Assembly: GCA_016584495.1 (NCBI GenBank)
Contig: WAID01000003.1
Span: 4,216,001-4,280,000 of the forward strand
From: Celoporthe dispersa
Lineage: Eukaryota > Ascomycota > Sordariomycetes > Diaporthales > Cryphonectriaceae
Length of the DNA stretch: 64,000 nt
Direction of reading: 5' to 3'
Shown here in pieces: positions 36,260-47,414 of this stretch. Positions within the stretch are counted from its first letter, which is position 1; each line of letters begins with the position of its first letter. Position numbers and translations under genes: made by a program. Below the pieces are notes generated by a model that saw only the letters and a program-made list of their open reading frames with translations, had not been told where the DNA came from and made no database searches.

Positions 36260-36556
36260 TTCTTTCTACTTGCCTCTTCCTCTTCTGTTTTTCACCGCCA
36301 CAGTCTATGCTTTTAAATTCAGCTCGGTCGAGACGACTAAATGTATATCTCACTGACAATGGCTGACACACATGTATTATTATTATGAAAAAGCAACGAG
36401 GTCTGCTGGATCAACACCTTAGACTACAAATACCCAGGCCAGTGCTACAGCTCCACGATGCAGAACTCCTCGGCGGGAGGTTTCCCGTTCAGAGTGACTG
36501 GCGACGACATAGCGCACTGTGACTCGGCCGGCTGGATCAACCAGGGGATAATCTGA
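35539..36556 (+). CDS. Type II membrane protein, cysteine-rich ectodomain
   Basis: Proposed exons 35539-35845, 35901-36195 and 36394-36556 give 254 residues. A cytosolic Pro-rich N terminus leads to one clear helix (FYVVLGVCLIVIIGAAVGG, about residues 74-96), so the rest should face outside. The ectodomain starts with a Ser/Thr-rich stretch and has about eight cysteines (RDCPSSND, FRKFCSMT, NACINMCAKYN, CNEVCWIN, GQCYSS, AHCDSAG). The spacing around LNACINMCAKYNYAN resembles PAN/apple-like modules of fungal surface proteins, but I cannot assign it firmly. Intron 2 is clear (GTATGT donor, AAAAG acceptor) and contains a CT microsatellite. Intron 1 (55 nt) has a perfect TACTAAC branch site but a weak donor GTCCAC. 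It was placed because the frame must change between the helix and the ectodomain. An out-of-frame ATG lies 5 nt upstream of the start. Confidence 0.65.
36212..36256. repeat. (CT)n microsatellite in an intron
   Basis: About 22 CT units within the second intron of the preceding gene, lying between its donor at 36196 and acceptor at 36393. Confidence 0.9.
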
Positions 36557-37402
36557 GCGGGCAATGAGGTGGGCGGCCTCCGCTGCCCTGGGATGTAATA
36601 TATCGGCTGAGCAGAATGAGAGCTGTTTTGATGGAGAAGACACCGGTCGTGGGAGACGGCGGTGCGGCTGTAGAAGGGGGATAGGAATGCGCCAGAGACC
36701 AGATCGCGGTGTACGAATATTTTCCTGGTCATCCAGTCATGTAGATAATCAGGCCTGCCTTGATTCTTCTTGTGCCAGTTTCCGAAGGGAACCGAACATT
36801 TTTGGCTGTCGGGGAACGTATTTCTCTGTGGCCCTCAGGCTCCATGCAGTATGCCAATCACGAATACAACATCCATACTCTCTCACACCTCAGAAGGACA
36901 AGAACGTTACGCATGCTCGGAGCGACCCCCATTCGATTCGGAATAAATTAACTCATAAACCTTCTTCTGGTAGCCCACGCATCGAAAATCAGAAACAAGC
37001 CCCCTCTGTTGCCTCCTCCATCATCCAATCCATCGCAACTGAGAGAGAGGGGGGTGCAAGGGGGTGGAGAGGGAGCTGTGCACAGCAAAAAGTGGCCGTG
37101 AGGCCAACCACCAAAGACCAGAACGCCTCACGCTCATGCGTTGCGGTTTGTAGATTCGAGACCAAGATCTACGTATTAGAAAAGCGCAGAAGAACATGAA
37201 TAAGAAAACGAACAAAAAGGTTAAAAAAGCAAGAAAAAGGTGGGGGTATTGTCGTAATTCATCGCGCGCAGCTAAAGCGTGTTTCGTGTGTGTGTGTGTG
37301 TGTGTGTGTGTATGAGAGACAGGAAGAGAGCCAGTTGAGGGTGTCGTAGCTCGTCTGGTGGGAAGAAGATCAGGGGCAGCAGACACAGAGGGGCGTCAAT
37401 GA
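36557..37402. other. Convergent intergenic region
   Basis: 3' regions of the gene at 35539 (+) and the Erf4 gene (-). It includes a GT microsatellite at 37286-37310. No gene is seen. Confidence 0.6.
37286..37310. repeat. (GT)12 microsatellite
   Basis: Pure GT dinucleotide run in the 3' flank of the Erf4 gene. Confidence 0.9.
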
Positions 37403-39173
37403 TCAGCTTGACATGACCGCCGCGGGGGGCGCCGCGGGCATGTCGGTCTCGTCACCTCTTGGCTCGCCGCCTGTCGTGTCCTGGGCCGGCTGGATCTGAG
37501 GTGCGAAGATCTGGATGTCGAGCTTCCGAGGCTGTCAGCTGCTGCGTCGTCGTGCCACCAGGATATCTATCTATGCATGATACATCCCTACTGGCGAGGA
37601 AAAGAAGGAGGATAGGGAAAGGAGGGGGGGAGGGGGAGGGGGTTTCCGACTCACTGTCATGTATGCCGTCTGCCTCAGGGGAACAATCTTTGGTGGGATG
37701 ACGACGTCGTCGCCACCAGCGGTCTTCTCCATCTCCTGGTTCCACCGCTCAATCCACCGCTCGAGCCTGGCCAGCCTGGCCTTGGCGTACGTGAGCCCGA
37801 AGTCGTCCCATAGCCACCCGGTCAGGGAGGCCCAGCACGCCGTCCATGATGTTTCTGAAGCTGTACGGGTCGAACACCGTGACCAGTTCCGAGTTCAGCT
37901 TGTCGATGACCCTCCGGAACTCCACCTCGGACAGCCCCGCGGGGTCGAGGATCTCCGGGTACAGGTTCGAGAACGTCGGCGCCAGGTCGCCCTGGAGCAG
38001 CCAGTCTCGTTTTATCCTGATGATGCGGGTGTTGGCGTATTCTGGCGAGTCGACCGGGACGTGCGGGTTCAGGTGTGGGAAGCACGGGTGCTGGGGCCCC
38101 CACTCCTCGTCGACGACGGGTGCATCTGGATCGCCCCGTATGGACGAGTCGCTGGACGCGATAGCAGAGCCTATACCGTCATCATCCAACGAGCCCATCG
38201 AGTCTCTCCGGTGCGGGTCGGGGCCCTGTTCGAGGTCCCGTTCGAAGGACGCCCCCACGTGCTGCTCGGCGTCGCTGTCGGACGCCATGACTGCCTTGCC
38301 CTTGCCCTTGTCCAGGACGTGGCCGGTGGCCGTCGCTGCCGGCCTGCTGCGGTCGCCTTTGGATCTTCGCCCTGCTCTCCCGCCGCTCTCTGCGTCTGCT
38401 TCAAGCTCCTGGACGGTCTCAGGTCGCCCGCCCGACGGCCCTGCTTCTGCGGCCTGGCCGGGTTGGTTCGGGGATGGCGTGTGGCTGCTCCTGCTCTTGC
38501 TGCGTATCTCGTCGTATGAGTGCCTCACAGACCTGGGCAGGCTGACGCTGTCCCGTCCTGCCTGGTCGATCTGCAGGCTCGTCCGGCCGCCCTGGGGCTG
38601 CTGATCTGACGGCGACAGCAGCGGGACCTCTCCGGCGGGGGTGACGACGCCGGCAAGGTTGATGGAGGAGACGTCGAGGGTGAGGTGCGGGATGGGCACG
38701 GCAGGAGGTGTGGCGGGGCTCGGGGGTCGGGGCGGCGGTCGAGGGGTGGAGCGCAAGAGGAAGCTGCGCGTCGAATTGGTCGGGTTCCAGAGGCGGGATG
38801 CGGAAAAGGACCGGCGATGACGATGGCTGCTGGGAGAGGAATCGCTGCGGACCCGGAAGGGGGACTGCTGCTGCAGCTCCTGCAGGTAGGAGCCCTGGCT
38901 CGGGAATCGAGTGTGGCGCTGGTGCTGCTGCTGGTGCTGGTGGCCGTGCTCGGGTTCGCTGTCGCTGGGAGATTGCGGCTGTTGATGAGGAGGAGGAGGA
39001 TGATGATGATGATGAGGAGGAGGATCGTGCCGGGGCCGCGGCGTCGTCGGTAGGGGTACTTCAGGCAGAGGCTTGTCGGGTGCAGGGGCTAGCGCAGCAG
39101 GAGGGGGGAGGTCGAGGGCGAGTGGTAGCAGGAGGGTCGGCGTCTGGTTCGGTGTCGACATGGGCATGGACAT
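37403..39173 (-). CDS. ERF4: Erf4-like Ras palmitoyltransferase subunit
   Basis: Contains the Golgin-A7/Erf4 domain. Erf4 partners the DHHC enzyme Erf2 at the ER to palmitoylate Ras. The domain is recognised from EWGPQHPCFPHLNPHVPVDS, TRIIRIKRDWLLQGDLAPTF, SNLYPEILDP and VFDPYSFRNIMDGVLGL. Immediately after, the frame fails (stop at 37749), but the adjacent frame continues with LTGWLWDDFGLTYAKARLAR and LERWIERWNQEME, the expected family sequence. One surplus G in the GGG run 37825-37827 explains this. The frame then reaches donor GTGAGT at 37654. The last exon, 37531-37403, is phase 0 and starts PRKLDIQIFAPQIQP. With the correction and the Met at 39173 the protein is about 548 residues. The N-terminal half is Pro/Ser/Gln/His-rich and looks disordered. 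The 5' end may lie further upstream. Confidence 0.82.
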
Positions 39174-39424
39174 TGGTAGTGGTGTCGGGGCCTGCTGGGG
39201 TGCGGACAGTGCCGGTGGTCAGGGGGCGAGTTCAGCTGGTCGATCAGTACTGGACGCAGCGTGGGAAGCCGTGGTAACGAGCTCGAGCTAGCAGCAGCCG
39301 CCAGGACGGCCTCGGGTCCCCTTCTGGCCGGGCTCGTCGTGTCCTGTAGCTGGTCGGGGTGCGTCGTCAGCTGCAGGCGCACGTCTCGTCGTCGTGGTCG
39401 TGATCGTGATCGCGACCGCTGTTT

Positions 39425-39471
39425 TTGTTGTTGTTGTTGCTGTTGCTGTTGTTGTTGTTGTTGTTGTTGTT
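39425..39471. repeat. (TTG)n/(CAA)n tract
   Basis: A nearly pure TTG run, interrupted by a few TGC units. Depending on frame, the minus strand would encode poly-Asn or poly-Gln. Confidence 0.85.
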
Positions 39472-40571
39472 CTGCTGCTTCTTTTTGCTGTCGATATGGT
39501 GAGACACAGGACGGGTGGCGGTGCAGATGTCGTCGTCGTGGTCGCAGCCGTCGGCGCTCTGGACCACTAGGGAGGAGGAGGAGGAGGAGGTCGTCGAGGG
39601 CGTCGAGGACAAGGAGGGTTGAGTTTTGCGGTGGGGTCGAGGCAGTGGCAGCGGCAGGGCGAGGCCAGGAGGAGCAGGAGATTGAACAACAGGGGCTCCC
39701 ACGTTTCTGGGCGGGCTCCCGGCAATCGTGAAGGGCCCCTGCAGTAGTCGCTGCTGCTGGGCCCGGGTCGGGACCTGGAGGTGGAGGTGGGTGTGCCGCT
39801 CCTCGGTGGTCCCGTGGAGGAGGATCCTGGGTGGTGAGATGAGGATTATGCGGTCCTCCCACTAGAAGGGCCTGAAGGGGGAAAGGGTGTCGTCGTCAAC
39901 CGCTGCGGTGGTAGCGCTGCCGTCGTATGCAGGGCCGCCTGCAGGTCCAGTGCCAGGCCTAGGTGCTGCAGTTGCCGCTGCAGATTGCCGTCTGTAGGGG
40001 ATCGCGTGTTGCAGTCGGCGCGGGTATCGCACCCACCAGCTCGAATACCAGCTCCAGCTCCGACACCACAAACACCAACACCAGTGCTGCTGCTGCTGCT
40101 GCAGCTGCAGATGAAGCCCGAGGAGGGCGGGTAGTGGTAGGAGTATGCGTGTGGGTGTTGCAGGTCAGGATGCAGAGCGCAGCAGTCGTCGCCCGGTCCC
40201 ACAACCATGACACCTGTCCACGATCCACGCCAGATGGCTGGCTGTCTTGTTCCTGTCGTGTTGTCGTGCGATGCTCTCTCTTTTTTTCTTTCTTTCTTCT
40301 TTCGGTCTGCCTTCTCACCGACTGCAGTTCATGGCGTGTGTTGGAAGGTTGAAGATGTAGGAAAGGTTTTCTTTTCTTTTGGGGCTGGTTTTCGTCCCCC
40401 AGCCTCAGTCCTGGAGGAGATTGTGGTCGTGCTCGCGTCCGTGCGACAACAAAAAAACTTACAAATCGCTTCTCAAGAGTGTTTGACCCAGTCTGTGTGT
40501 GTCTGTGAGGTGAGACTCCAACAAAAGATGTCGTGGACTGAAATGCAAGGGTTACGAGACGGGCAGTCAAG

Positions 40572-40596
40572 ACACACACACACACACACACACACA
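40572..40596. repeat. (CA)12 microsatellite
   Basis: Pure CA dinucleotide run in non-coding DNA. Confidence 0.9.
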
Positions 40597-42755
40597 GGCA
40601 CAGGCACCTCTACGCTTATATATTCATGTATATATATTTAAACGTGTACGTGCACATACACTTGCGTGCGTGTCTTCTAATATGGGGTCCGCATAATTTC
40701 CTCCTCGTTTTTCCTTTTTTTTTTCTCCGAAGGCGCCAACGTACGAGCTGAGCATCGGCGTGTCCATGTCCCATCGTACAAGGCTGCGCTGCTCGGTATT
40801 GCGAACACGATGACATATTTTTCCAACCCCCCCCCCCCCGGGCGGCTCATCCTAATTCAAGGTTTATTATTTCCAGCCACCTACCATACATAGTACATGC
40901 TACTGGGCATACTATATCCGCGCACGTCTCTGGCATTACCGTGGATGGCACTTACTATGCACTATTATCTCTCCACCAACTAACTGATTGATGGTCGACC
41001 GGTGCAGGAGGTCTTAATACCTTCTTCTTGCTTGTACAGCCTGCGTGCAAGGCAGCCTGGCCACCACCTGCAAGGTATTGTCTGATGGCATGTTCTTTTT
41101 TTTTCTCTTTCCTTTCTTTCCTTCTTCTTCTCTCTCTCTCTCTCCTTTTTCTGTGGCGAGTCCTAGAGGGGTGGCTTTTGCCTGCTCCATTGGCCCCCAG
41201 TCTCCCCAGGCATACTCTTTTGGACCCCCGTAGGGCTGGGTTTGAGGCGTAGGGGGGCTCACCTCCAGGATGACGAGCACAGTAAGTTTGCAGATCTGTC
41301 CAGAAGCCCTGTTTCGTGTGTTGCACATAGCAGCAGTGTCCCCTGTCTAGCTCGCAGAGAGGGTGGGAAGGAGAAGACAGGAGAAGAAGATTTCCAGATC
41401 ATTCTTCATGCAGCACATGGTTGCAGGTCTTGGAAGACTCCCTGCAGATAACGGCACGATACGATAATAAAACTCCCCTGTCGAGCATATCCTCATCCTT
41501 GTCGTTAGCCTTCGTATGTCATCGGTGGGACGACGCAGAGAATCTCCGAGCCCACTTGTTAGGATTCAATGACCGGAAAGTTTCAACCTCGTCCTTCGCT
41601 GCTGGGAGGTCGCTGCTCTTTTCCTGGCCTGTCAAATATAGTACATAGCGCTATAGGAGGTCAGTGCGACGGCCAGGAGGAGAGGAGAGGGCCATCGGAG
41701 CTCCTCCAGGCTCGGAACCACCCGGTGATGTATTTTTTTCTTTCTTTTCGACCTGTTGTTCCATTTCCTTCTTCGACGTCCTCCTCTCGCGTCGAGTCAC
41801 GCCAGTCAGTCACGTCACGTCACGTAACGTTCCCAGCTTCCTCTCAGCTACAACCCCCCACACACACCACGGCACTGCACCTGTCTCGGGCCTTGCCAGT
41901 CGCAACAGAGGAGATGTCAGGTCAGCTGTGGTCACTGTGCAGCCCGACCTGTCTCTGAACTGGTGGCAAGAGAGGACTTGGTTTTTGGTGGTTTTTTTTC
42001 AAACAAAAAACAATAAAAAAAATTAAAAAAAAAAAGGCGGGTCAGGTCGATATCCACATCTCGACAGAGATGGTCCCGTTCAAGTCCTCGATACAGAGGA
42101 AGAACATCCATCGTATGGCCTCTACCTCGAAGCCCACTTTTAAGACTGGTCATGCAGGGCATCATCAACAGACCTGAGCAGATAAAAAGAAGAAGAGAGA
42201 AGAAGAAAGAAAAGAAAAAGAAAAATCATGTAGGAACCAAGCCAGAGGAGGACCACCCACAAGTCCAGTCTCACTCTTTATCTACACGGAATACTCTGGT
42301 ACGAATGCACCTCCTGCATGCCTCACCTGCATGTACAACACACACACGACACAGCATCCAGGCTCCATTGGCAGTGAGTGTTCTCCATCCAAAAAGACCC
42401 CACGCTGCGCGTACTAGTGCAGGTAATTGCCGTGTTAGGCGTCATGGCGTCCTGGTCCCTCGACCATGACTGGTAAGGACGGCACGCTCAGCTCTCACCT
42501 ACTTTACTTACACAACAATCCTTGTTCTCCGTCATTCCACATCTCTTGACCTCGTCCCTCGTCACCGCCCTGTCTTGTCTCCCGTGCGCCCCTCTTCTCC
42601 TTTCGTCTCCCTTCCCGCACGACCTCTCTCGGGTGTCCTCAGCCTCGCCTCCTCTCGACCAGCTACGAACCCTCCTCGAACAGCGTGTCTGTCTGTCTGT
42701 CTGCAGTACTCAGCTGCCACACCCGACAGATGCCCCTCGCCGCGCGACCATCATC

Positions 42756-44459
42756 ATGGCGAGTACAACGTCAGACAGGGACAACGACGCGCCGGCACAG
42801 CGTCTGTCCTCCCCGCCGCCCTCGATCTCTCCTCGCGCTACAACCTCCTCTTGCGCCGTCCCCTCCTCCGTCTCTACCGCGGCTCCCGCCTCCTCTGCTC
42901 CCGCACCAGTAGGTCACGCCTTCAGGCGGTCTGTGACCATGGACGACGGCCCTTCACTGCGCCGTAGGCCAGGCGCCACGGCCTACTTCCCTTCCCCCCG
43001 AGGGCGGCGGCGCCCCGGCCCCGGGCCTACGACGGCGCAGCTCGACCCTGTCCGACTTTAGCCTGTCCGAGGCTCGACGGTCCTTTCGCGATGGAACCCA
43101 AGAGATCCTCAACCCGAGCGGCGCGGAGCAGAAACAAGACCCACACGAAACCCAGCCACTCCTCTCGACCCTGCCTCTGGCCTTTGCCCTGCTGCCCGCC
43201 CTGGTCGGCGTCTTCTTCGAGGGAGGCAGCTCCTTCGTCACGGACGTGATGCTCCTGGGGCTGGTCTTCATTTTTCTCCGATACACAGTCACCCAGCCCT
43301 GGCGGTGGTACCACGAGGCCCAGGAGGTCCGGGTCAGGCAGGAGGTTGGGCTTGAACAGGCCATCGAGGAGGACAGCGACGGAGAGGCACCCGCGAGGAT
43401 GATGACATCGTCTGTCATGACGCTGGACGAGGTCCCCGAGGAGCCCTCCCAGGATGGGCAGCAGGAGGACGGCGCGCAGGGCGGCCAGGCGGAAAGAGAA
43501 CAGGGTGAAGGACGCGGCGCGGGAGGCCAGGCGGACAAGGCAGCAAGCCGTACCAGGGCCCAGGAGGCGGCGGTCAACGAGCTCTACATGCACGAGGTCC
43601 TGGCCCTGGTCTCTTGTTTCCTGAGCCCAGCCCTCGGCGCGTACCTCCTCCACACCATACGCGCCCAGCTGAGCCGCCCGTCCGAAGGCCTGATGACAGA
43701 CTTCAACATCACCGTGTTCCTCCTCGCGGCCGAGCTGCGCCCCATCTCCCACGCGCTGAAGCTCGTCCAGGCCCGGACCCTCCACCTGCAGCGAATCGTG
43801 CAGTCCACACCCGTGGCCCGGTCGGCGGCGGCGCAGCTCGAGGAGATGCAGGCCCGCCTGGCCCAGCTCGAGGTCCGCGCCGACGCCAGCGAGGAGGTCA
43901 CAGCCGCCACCCTCGCGAGCGCGGCAGCCCACCAGCAGGCGCGGCGGGACGGCGGGCCCGTGGGGGAGGCAGCAGCAAGCAGGAGGCTGCCCTCGTGCGC
44001 GAGGTCCGGAACGCGATACAGCCGGAGCTCGATGCCCTGAACCGTGCCATGCGCCGCTACGAGAAGAAGGCTACGGTCCTTGCCCTCCAGACGGAGTCGA
44101 GGCTCGGCACCGTCGACACGAGGCTGAGCGACGCCATCTCCCTGGCCGCGGCTGCCGCCAAGCAGAGCAGCCGATCTCAGTGGGGAGTCTCGGCGCTGAT
44201 GGCGTGGGTCACGGACTGGCTCCTGACCATCGTGACCGTACCTTATCATCTGGGCACGTACGTCGTCATGTGGCCCTTCCGGGCGATCGCAGGCTTCTGT
44301 TCCAAGGCGCGCCAGCCCAGCAGCAAGGACGGGAGGGCTGGGCACGGCAGGTCAGGTAGACATTCCGGCTTCAAGGGACCACGGAGTGGCTCCGGCTCTG
44401 ACAAGGACCGGCATAGGGACCGTGTTCCGTCGCGGCTATCGAGGCGGTATAGCCCGTGA
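42756..44459 (+). CDS. Multi-pass membrane protein with coiled coil, unknown function
   Basis: Not assigned to a named family. From ATG 42756 the N terminus is Ser/Pro/Ala-rich. The frame must then move to reach RRRSSTLSDFSLSEARRSF and PLLSTLPLAFALLPALVGVF, the first hydrophobic segment. Further apparent membrane segments are VTDVMLLGLVFIFLRYTV and MHEVLALVSCFLSPALGAYL. A helical stretch (AAAQLEEMQARLAQLEVRAD) looks like a coiled coil. A second frame change leads to KQEAALVREVRNAIQPEL, another helical region, and a last hydrophobic segment WLLTIVTVPYHLGTYVVMW. The tail is basic. Two single-base indels restore one frame: a surplus base in the C/G runs 43013-43025 and a missing G in the G5 run 43962-43966. 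No introns are needed. The continuous amphipathic and membrane pattern across both shifts is the main reason to treat this as one gene. Confidence 0.65.
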
Positions 44460-45339
44460 AACCACAAAACAAGCTCTACACTGTGGTCGCTAACTTGTTG
44501 CTCTGCCGCCGCTGCCGGTTTAACTATCTTGACGATGAATTATGATACCACGGGATTTTACTCCTCTTCTTTTCTACTTCCCCTTTTTGAACGCAGCGAG
44601 CGATACATTGGCGATGGATACACGTGAACGAAAAGACGAAACACGCGGAATGAGTGCTTCAGGCTGCACACTTAAGGCCCTGTCGGCTCGCTGCGCGTAT
44701 TTTGATTTGGTCGGTCATGGGTCAAGGCGGCTGGTTTACAGTGATACCAAGACAAAATTCTGGGAGCGGACTGCTAGGAATAGATGGAAAGACAATGTGC
44801 AGCTGTCCACTGCCGTCCACAAGATGAAAATGAAGGCTGTTTAGATGACATGCTGAGTGCGTACGATCTTCATGAGCTTGGTGCGGCCCGGGACATGATC
44901 CACAATAGCGACAACAGGAGTGAAGGCACTGGACGAAGCCACTCCTCCTACAGCCTTACCTCATGAGCTCTCAGGTTGTCGTCCACACCAGGGATATGAT
45001 CTCAGACACATGGATCGGTATCGCATTAGGGAGAGGATCGAATTGCTCCTACCATCTGGAACACGACAGACGAGTGATTCATCATCATCATCACTCTCTC
45101 TCTCCCCTCACTCAGTTTTACAAGTATGGTGGTATAAGCGAAACAATCTGCTAATTCACGTGAAAGACTGGCCTGCCTAAAACATACTTCATATCCTTTC
45201 GCCCCGGATAACTCAAGAGTGGGGCCTCCCTTCACGAGACAAAACAATCTGGACCACCCAACCACCACCTCCTTCGTCACCACAAGAACTCAACAGACAC
45301 GGTCTAGCGATAGCAACAGCCTGGCGGCAGACAGGGCTC
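44460..45339. other. Convergent intergenic region
   Basis: 3' regions of the membrane-protein gene (+) and the catalase-like gene (-). No gene is seen. Confidence 0.6.
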
Positions 45340-47414
45340 TCACTTCTGCAGAACCAGCCCCCGCTCACCGCCGGCAACCTCAACCTTCTGCCGGTGCAGC
45401 ACCCCGATCCTCATAGCCGCCTGCGCCGCCTCCCCCTCCGCGGTGCCATTCTCCTCGGCAGCCGCCGCCTCCGCCACCAGGATCTCCGTCGCCCGCGCGA
45501 TCCTCTTGCCCAGCTCCTCGTCCACGCGCGCAAACAGCGCATACACATCCCCGCGCACAACCGCCACCGCGCTCCGCAGGTGCGCCGCGACGTTGCCGAC
45601 AAAGTTGTCCTGCTGGCCCGGCTCGCGCGCCAGCACGTCCCGCCAGAAGGAGGTGGCCTGGGCGAAGTCGTCGGGGCGGAGCGGGGACTCGTAGTCGACC
45701 ACGGGGCCGTCAAAGTGCTCCTCGTTGACGCCTGAGGTGGCGTACTGGGCGGCGACGCCGTAGGAGAAGAAGGAGCTGGGGTAGTAGTTGGGGGTGGCGC
45801 CTAGGTTGTCGCCGGCGGCTCCCCTGGCCGTCGCGGTTGAGCGGGGTGAAGGAGTAGGCAGGGCGGTTGATGGGGAACTGGATAAAGTTCGTGCCCAGGC
45901 GGTAGCGCTGGGTGTCTGCGTATGCGAGGGCGCGGGTCTGGAGGACTGTGGAGGAGGGGGAGGGGGAGATGTCAGCCTGGGTGTGGACGTATTCGAGCTT
46001 GGAAAGGGGAGGAAGGAGAAGAAGAAGAAGAAGAGCGACGGCGGCTTTCAAACATACTTGGGTCCGGCGACAGCGACCAGCCAGGCACGATATTGGTCGG
46101 GCTAAAAGCCGACTGCTCGACCTCGGCAAAGTTGTTCTCGGGGTTCCTGTCCAGCACGATGCGGCCAAACTTGCGCAGGGGGAAGTCCTTGAAAGGCAGC
46201 GTCTTGGTGGCGTCGAAGATGTCGACGGGGGAGCGTGCCACGGCGTCCGGCTCGATGACCTGCGCGTAGACGTCCCAGGAGGGCGTGCGCCCGGCGTCGA
46301 GGTCCTCGAAGAGCGAGCGTGTCTGGAAGTCTGGGTCCTCGCCTGCTGCCGTGGCGGCCTCGGCGACGGTGAAGTTCTCGACGCCCTGGTTCGTCTTGAC
46401 GTGGATACGAACGTAGACGAACTTGCCGTCCTGTGAGAGAGAAGAAGGGTCAGCATTGGATCGAGGATCGGTGCCGTGATGAAGCTGGAAGGGGGGAACA
46501 GGCAAGGACAACAAAGCAACCTACCGGCTTGGTGAACTTGTAGCAGTTGATGCTGAAGCAGTCGGCATGCTGGAAGTTGACAGGCGTGGCCCGGTCGCTG
46601 AAGAGGAACATGAGGAAGTGGATGGCCTCCTCGTTGTTGGTAAAGTAGTTCCAGAACATGCTGTGGTCCGGCAGCCCGCTCTTGGGGTTCCTCTTGGTGG
46701 CGTGCGTGAAGGACGGGAACTTGGCACCGTCACGGATAGGGAACACAGGCGTGGACAGGAAGAGCCAGTCGAGGATGCCCTCCTCGGTCCGGAGCTTGAA
46801 GGCAAACCCCCGGGTGTCGCGCACCGTCTCAGCGGACCCGCGCTCGCCAGCGACGGTCGAGAAGCGCGTGAACAGAGGTGTCCTCTTGCCCACCTTGTTC
46901 AGGAACGCGGCGCTGGTCAAGTCCGTGATGTCGTCTGTCACCTCGAAGTAGCCGTGGGCGCCCGTGCCCCTGGCATGGACCAGGCGCTCGGGGATGCGCT
47001 CATGGGTCAGGTGCTGGATCAGCTCGAGGAGGTTGATGTCCTGGAGGAGCGTCGTGGCACGCAGCTGGTTGCCGATACGCTGGCTGGCGGCTGGCTTCTG
47101 CACCGGAGCACCTGTGAGATCACCAGTGTCAGAGAGGGAGAGAGGTTGTGCGGTGGGTGCAGCATGGATATCTTCTTCCATGTGCATGTGGATGAGTGCT
47201 CTGCTTACCATTCATAGTGGTGATATAGTCTCCATTGTACTTGGACTCGTGTGGGAACTCGGGCTTCGCATCCTCGACCTTGTCGGTGAACTCCTTGGCC
47301 TGTTCGGGAGTCAAGGAGGGACCTCCATCCTGGAAGTTGTTAGTGACGACCCTGTAGTAGATTGCCACGAGTCTATGCAGGAAATCTACGTACTGAGTTG
47401 CGCCGGGCAGACAT
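45340..47414 (-). CDS. Catalase-like heme protein
   Basis: Five exons: 47414-47394, 47329-47212, 47111-46525, 46430-46058, 45945-45340. The first exon encodes only MSARRNS; its donor GTACGT and a CACTAAC branch site before acceptor TTCCAG support it. Catalase core marks are present: HERIPERLVHARGTGAHGYF with the distal His, FSTVAGERGSAETVRDTRG, HSMFWNYFTNNEEAIHFLM, and ALAYADTQRYRLGTNF with the proximal heme-ligand Tyr. A C-terminal catalase-related helical domain follows (NFVGNVAAHLRSAVAV). Where ordinary catalases have a paired-Asn motif before TPVFF, this protein reads WLFLSTPVFPIRD, so the distal Asn is absent. There is no signal peptide and no clear SKL-type tail (it ends VLQK). One surplus G at 45821-45824 (C-run on the plus strand) must be removed to reach GDNLGATPNYYPSSFFSYG. 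Normal catalase activity is therefore uncertain. Confidence 0.85.

Larger units (their letters stand above)
39174..42755. other. Low-complexity intergenic region, possible 5' exons of ERF4
   Basis: On the minus strand just upstream of the ERF4 start, frames at 39367-39702 and 39089-39862 encode Ser/Pro-rich and homopolymeric stretches (poly-Asn or poly-Gln, depending on frame). The first frame reads like a disordered protein (PPGLALPLPLPRPHRKTQPS) and could be an upstream exon or a 5' UTR; I could not settle the splicing. Beyond about 40200 to 42755 there are only simple repeats, homopyrimidine tracts and short frames, including the promoter of the gene at 42756. Confidence 0.45.

Noticed and set aside
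37659..38604. Plus-strand frames opposite ERF4
   Set aside because: They are antisense shadows created by strong third-position GC bias in the ERF4 exon.
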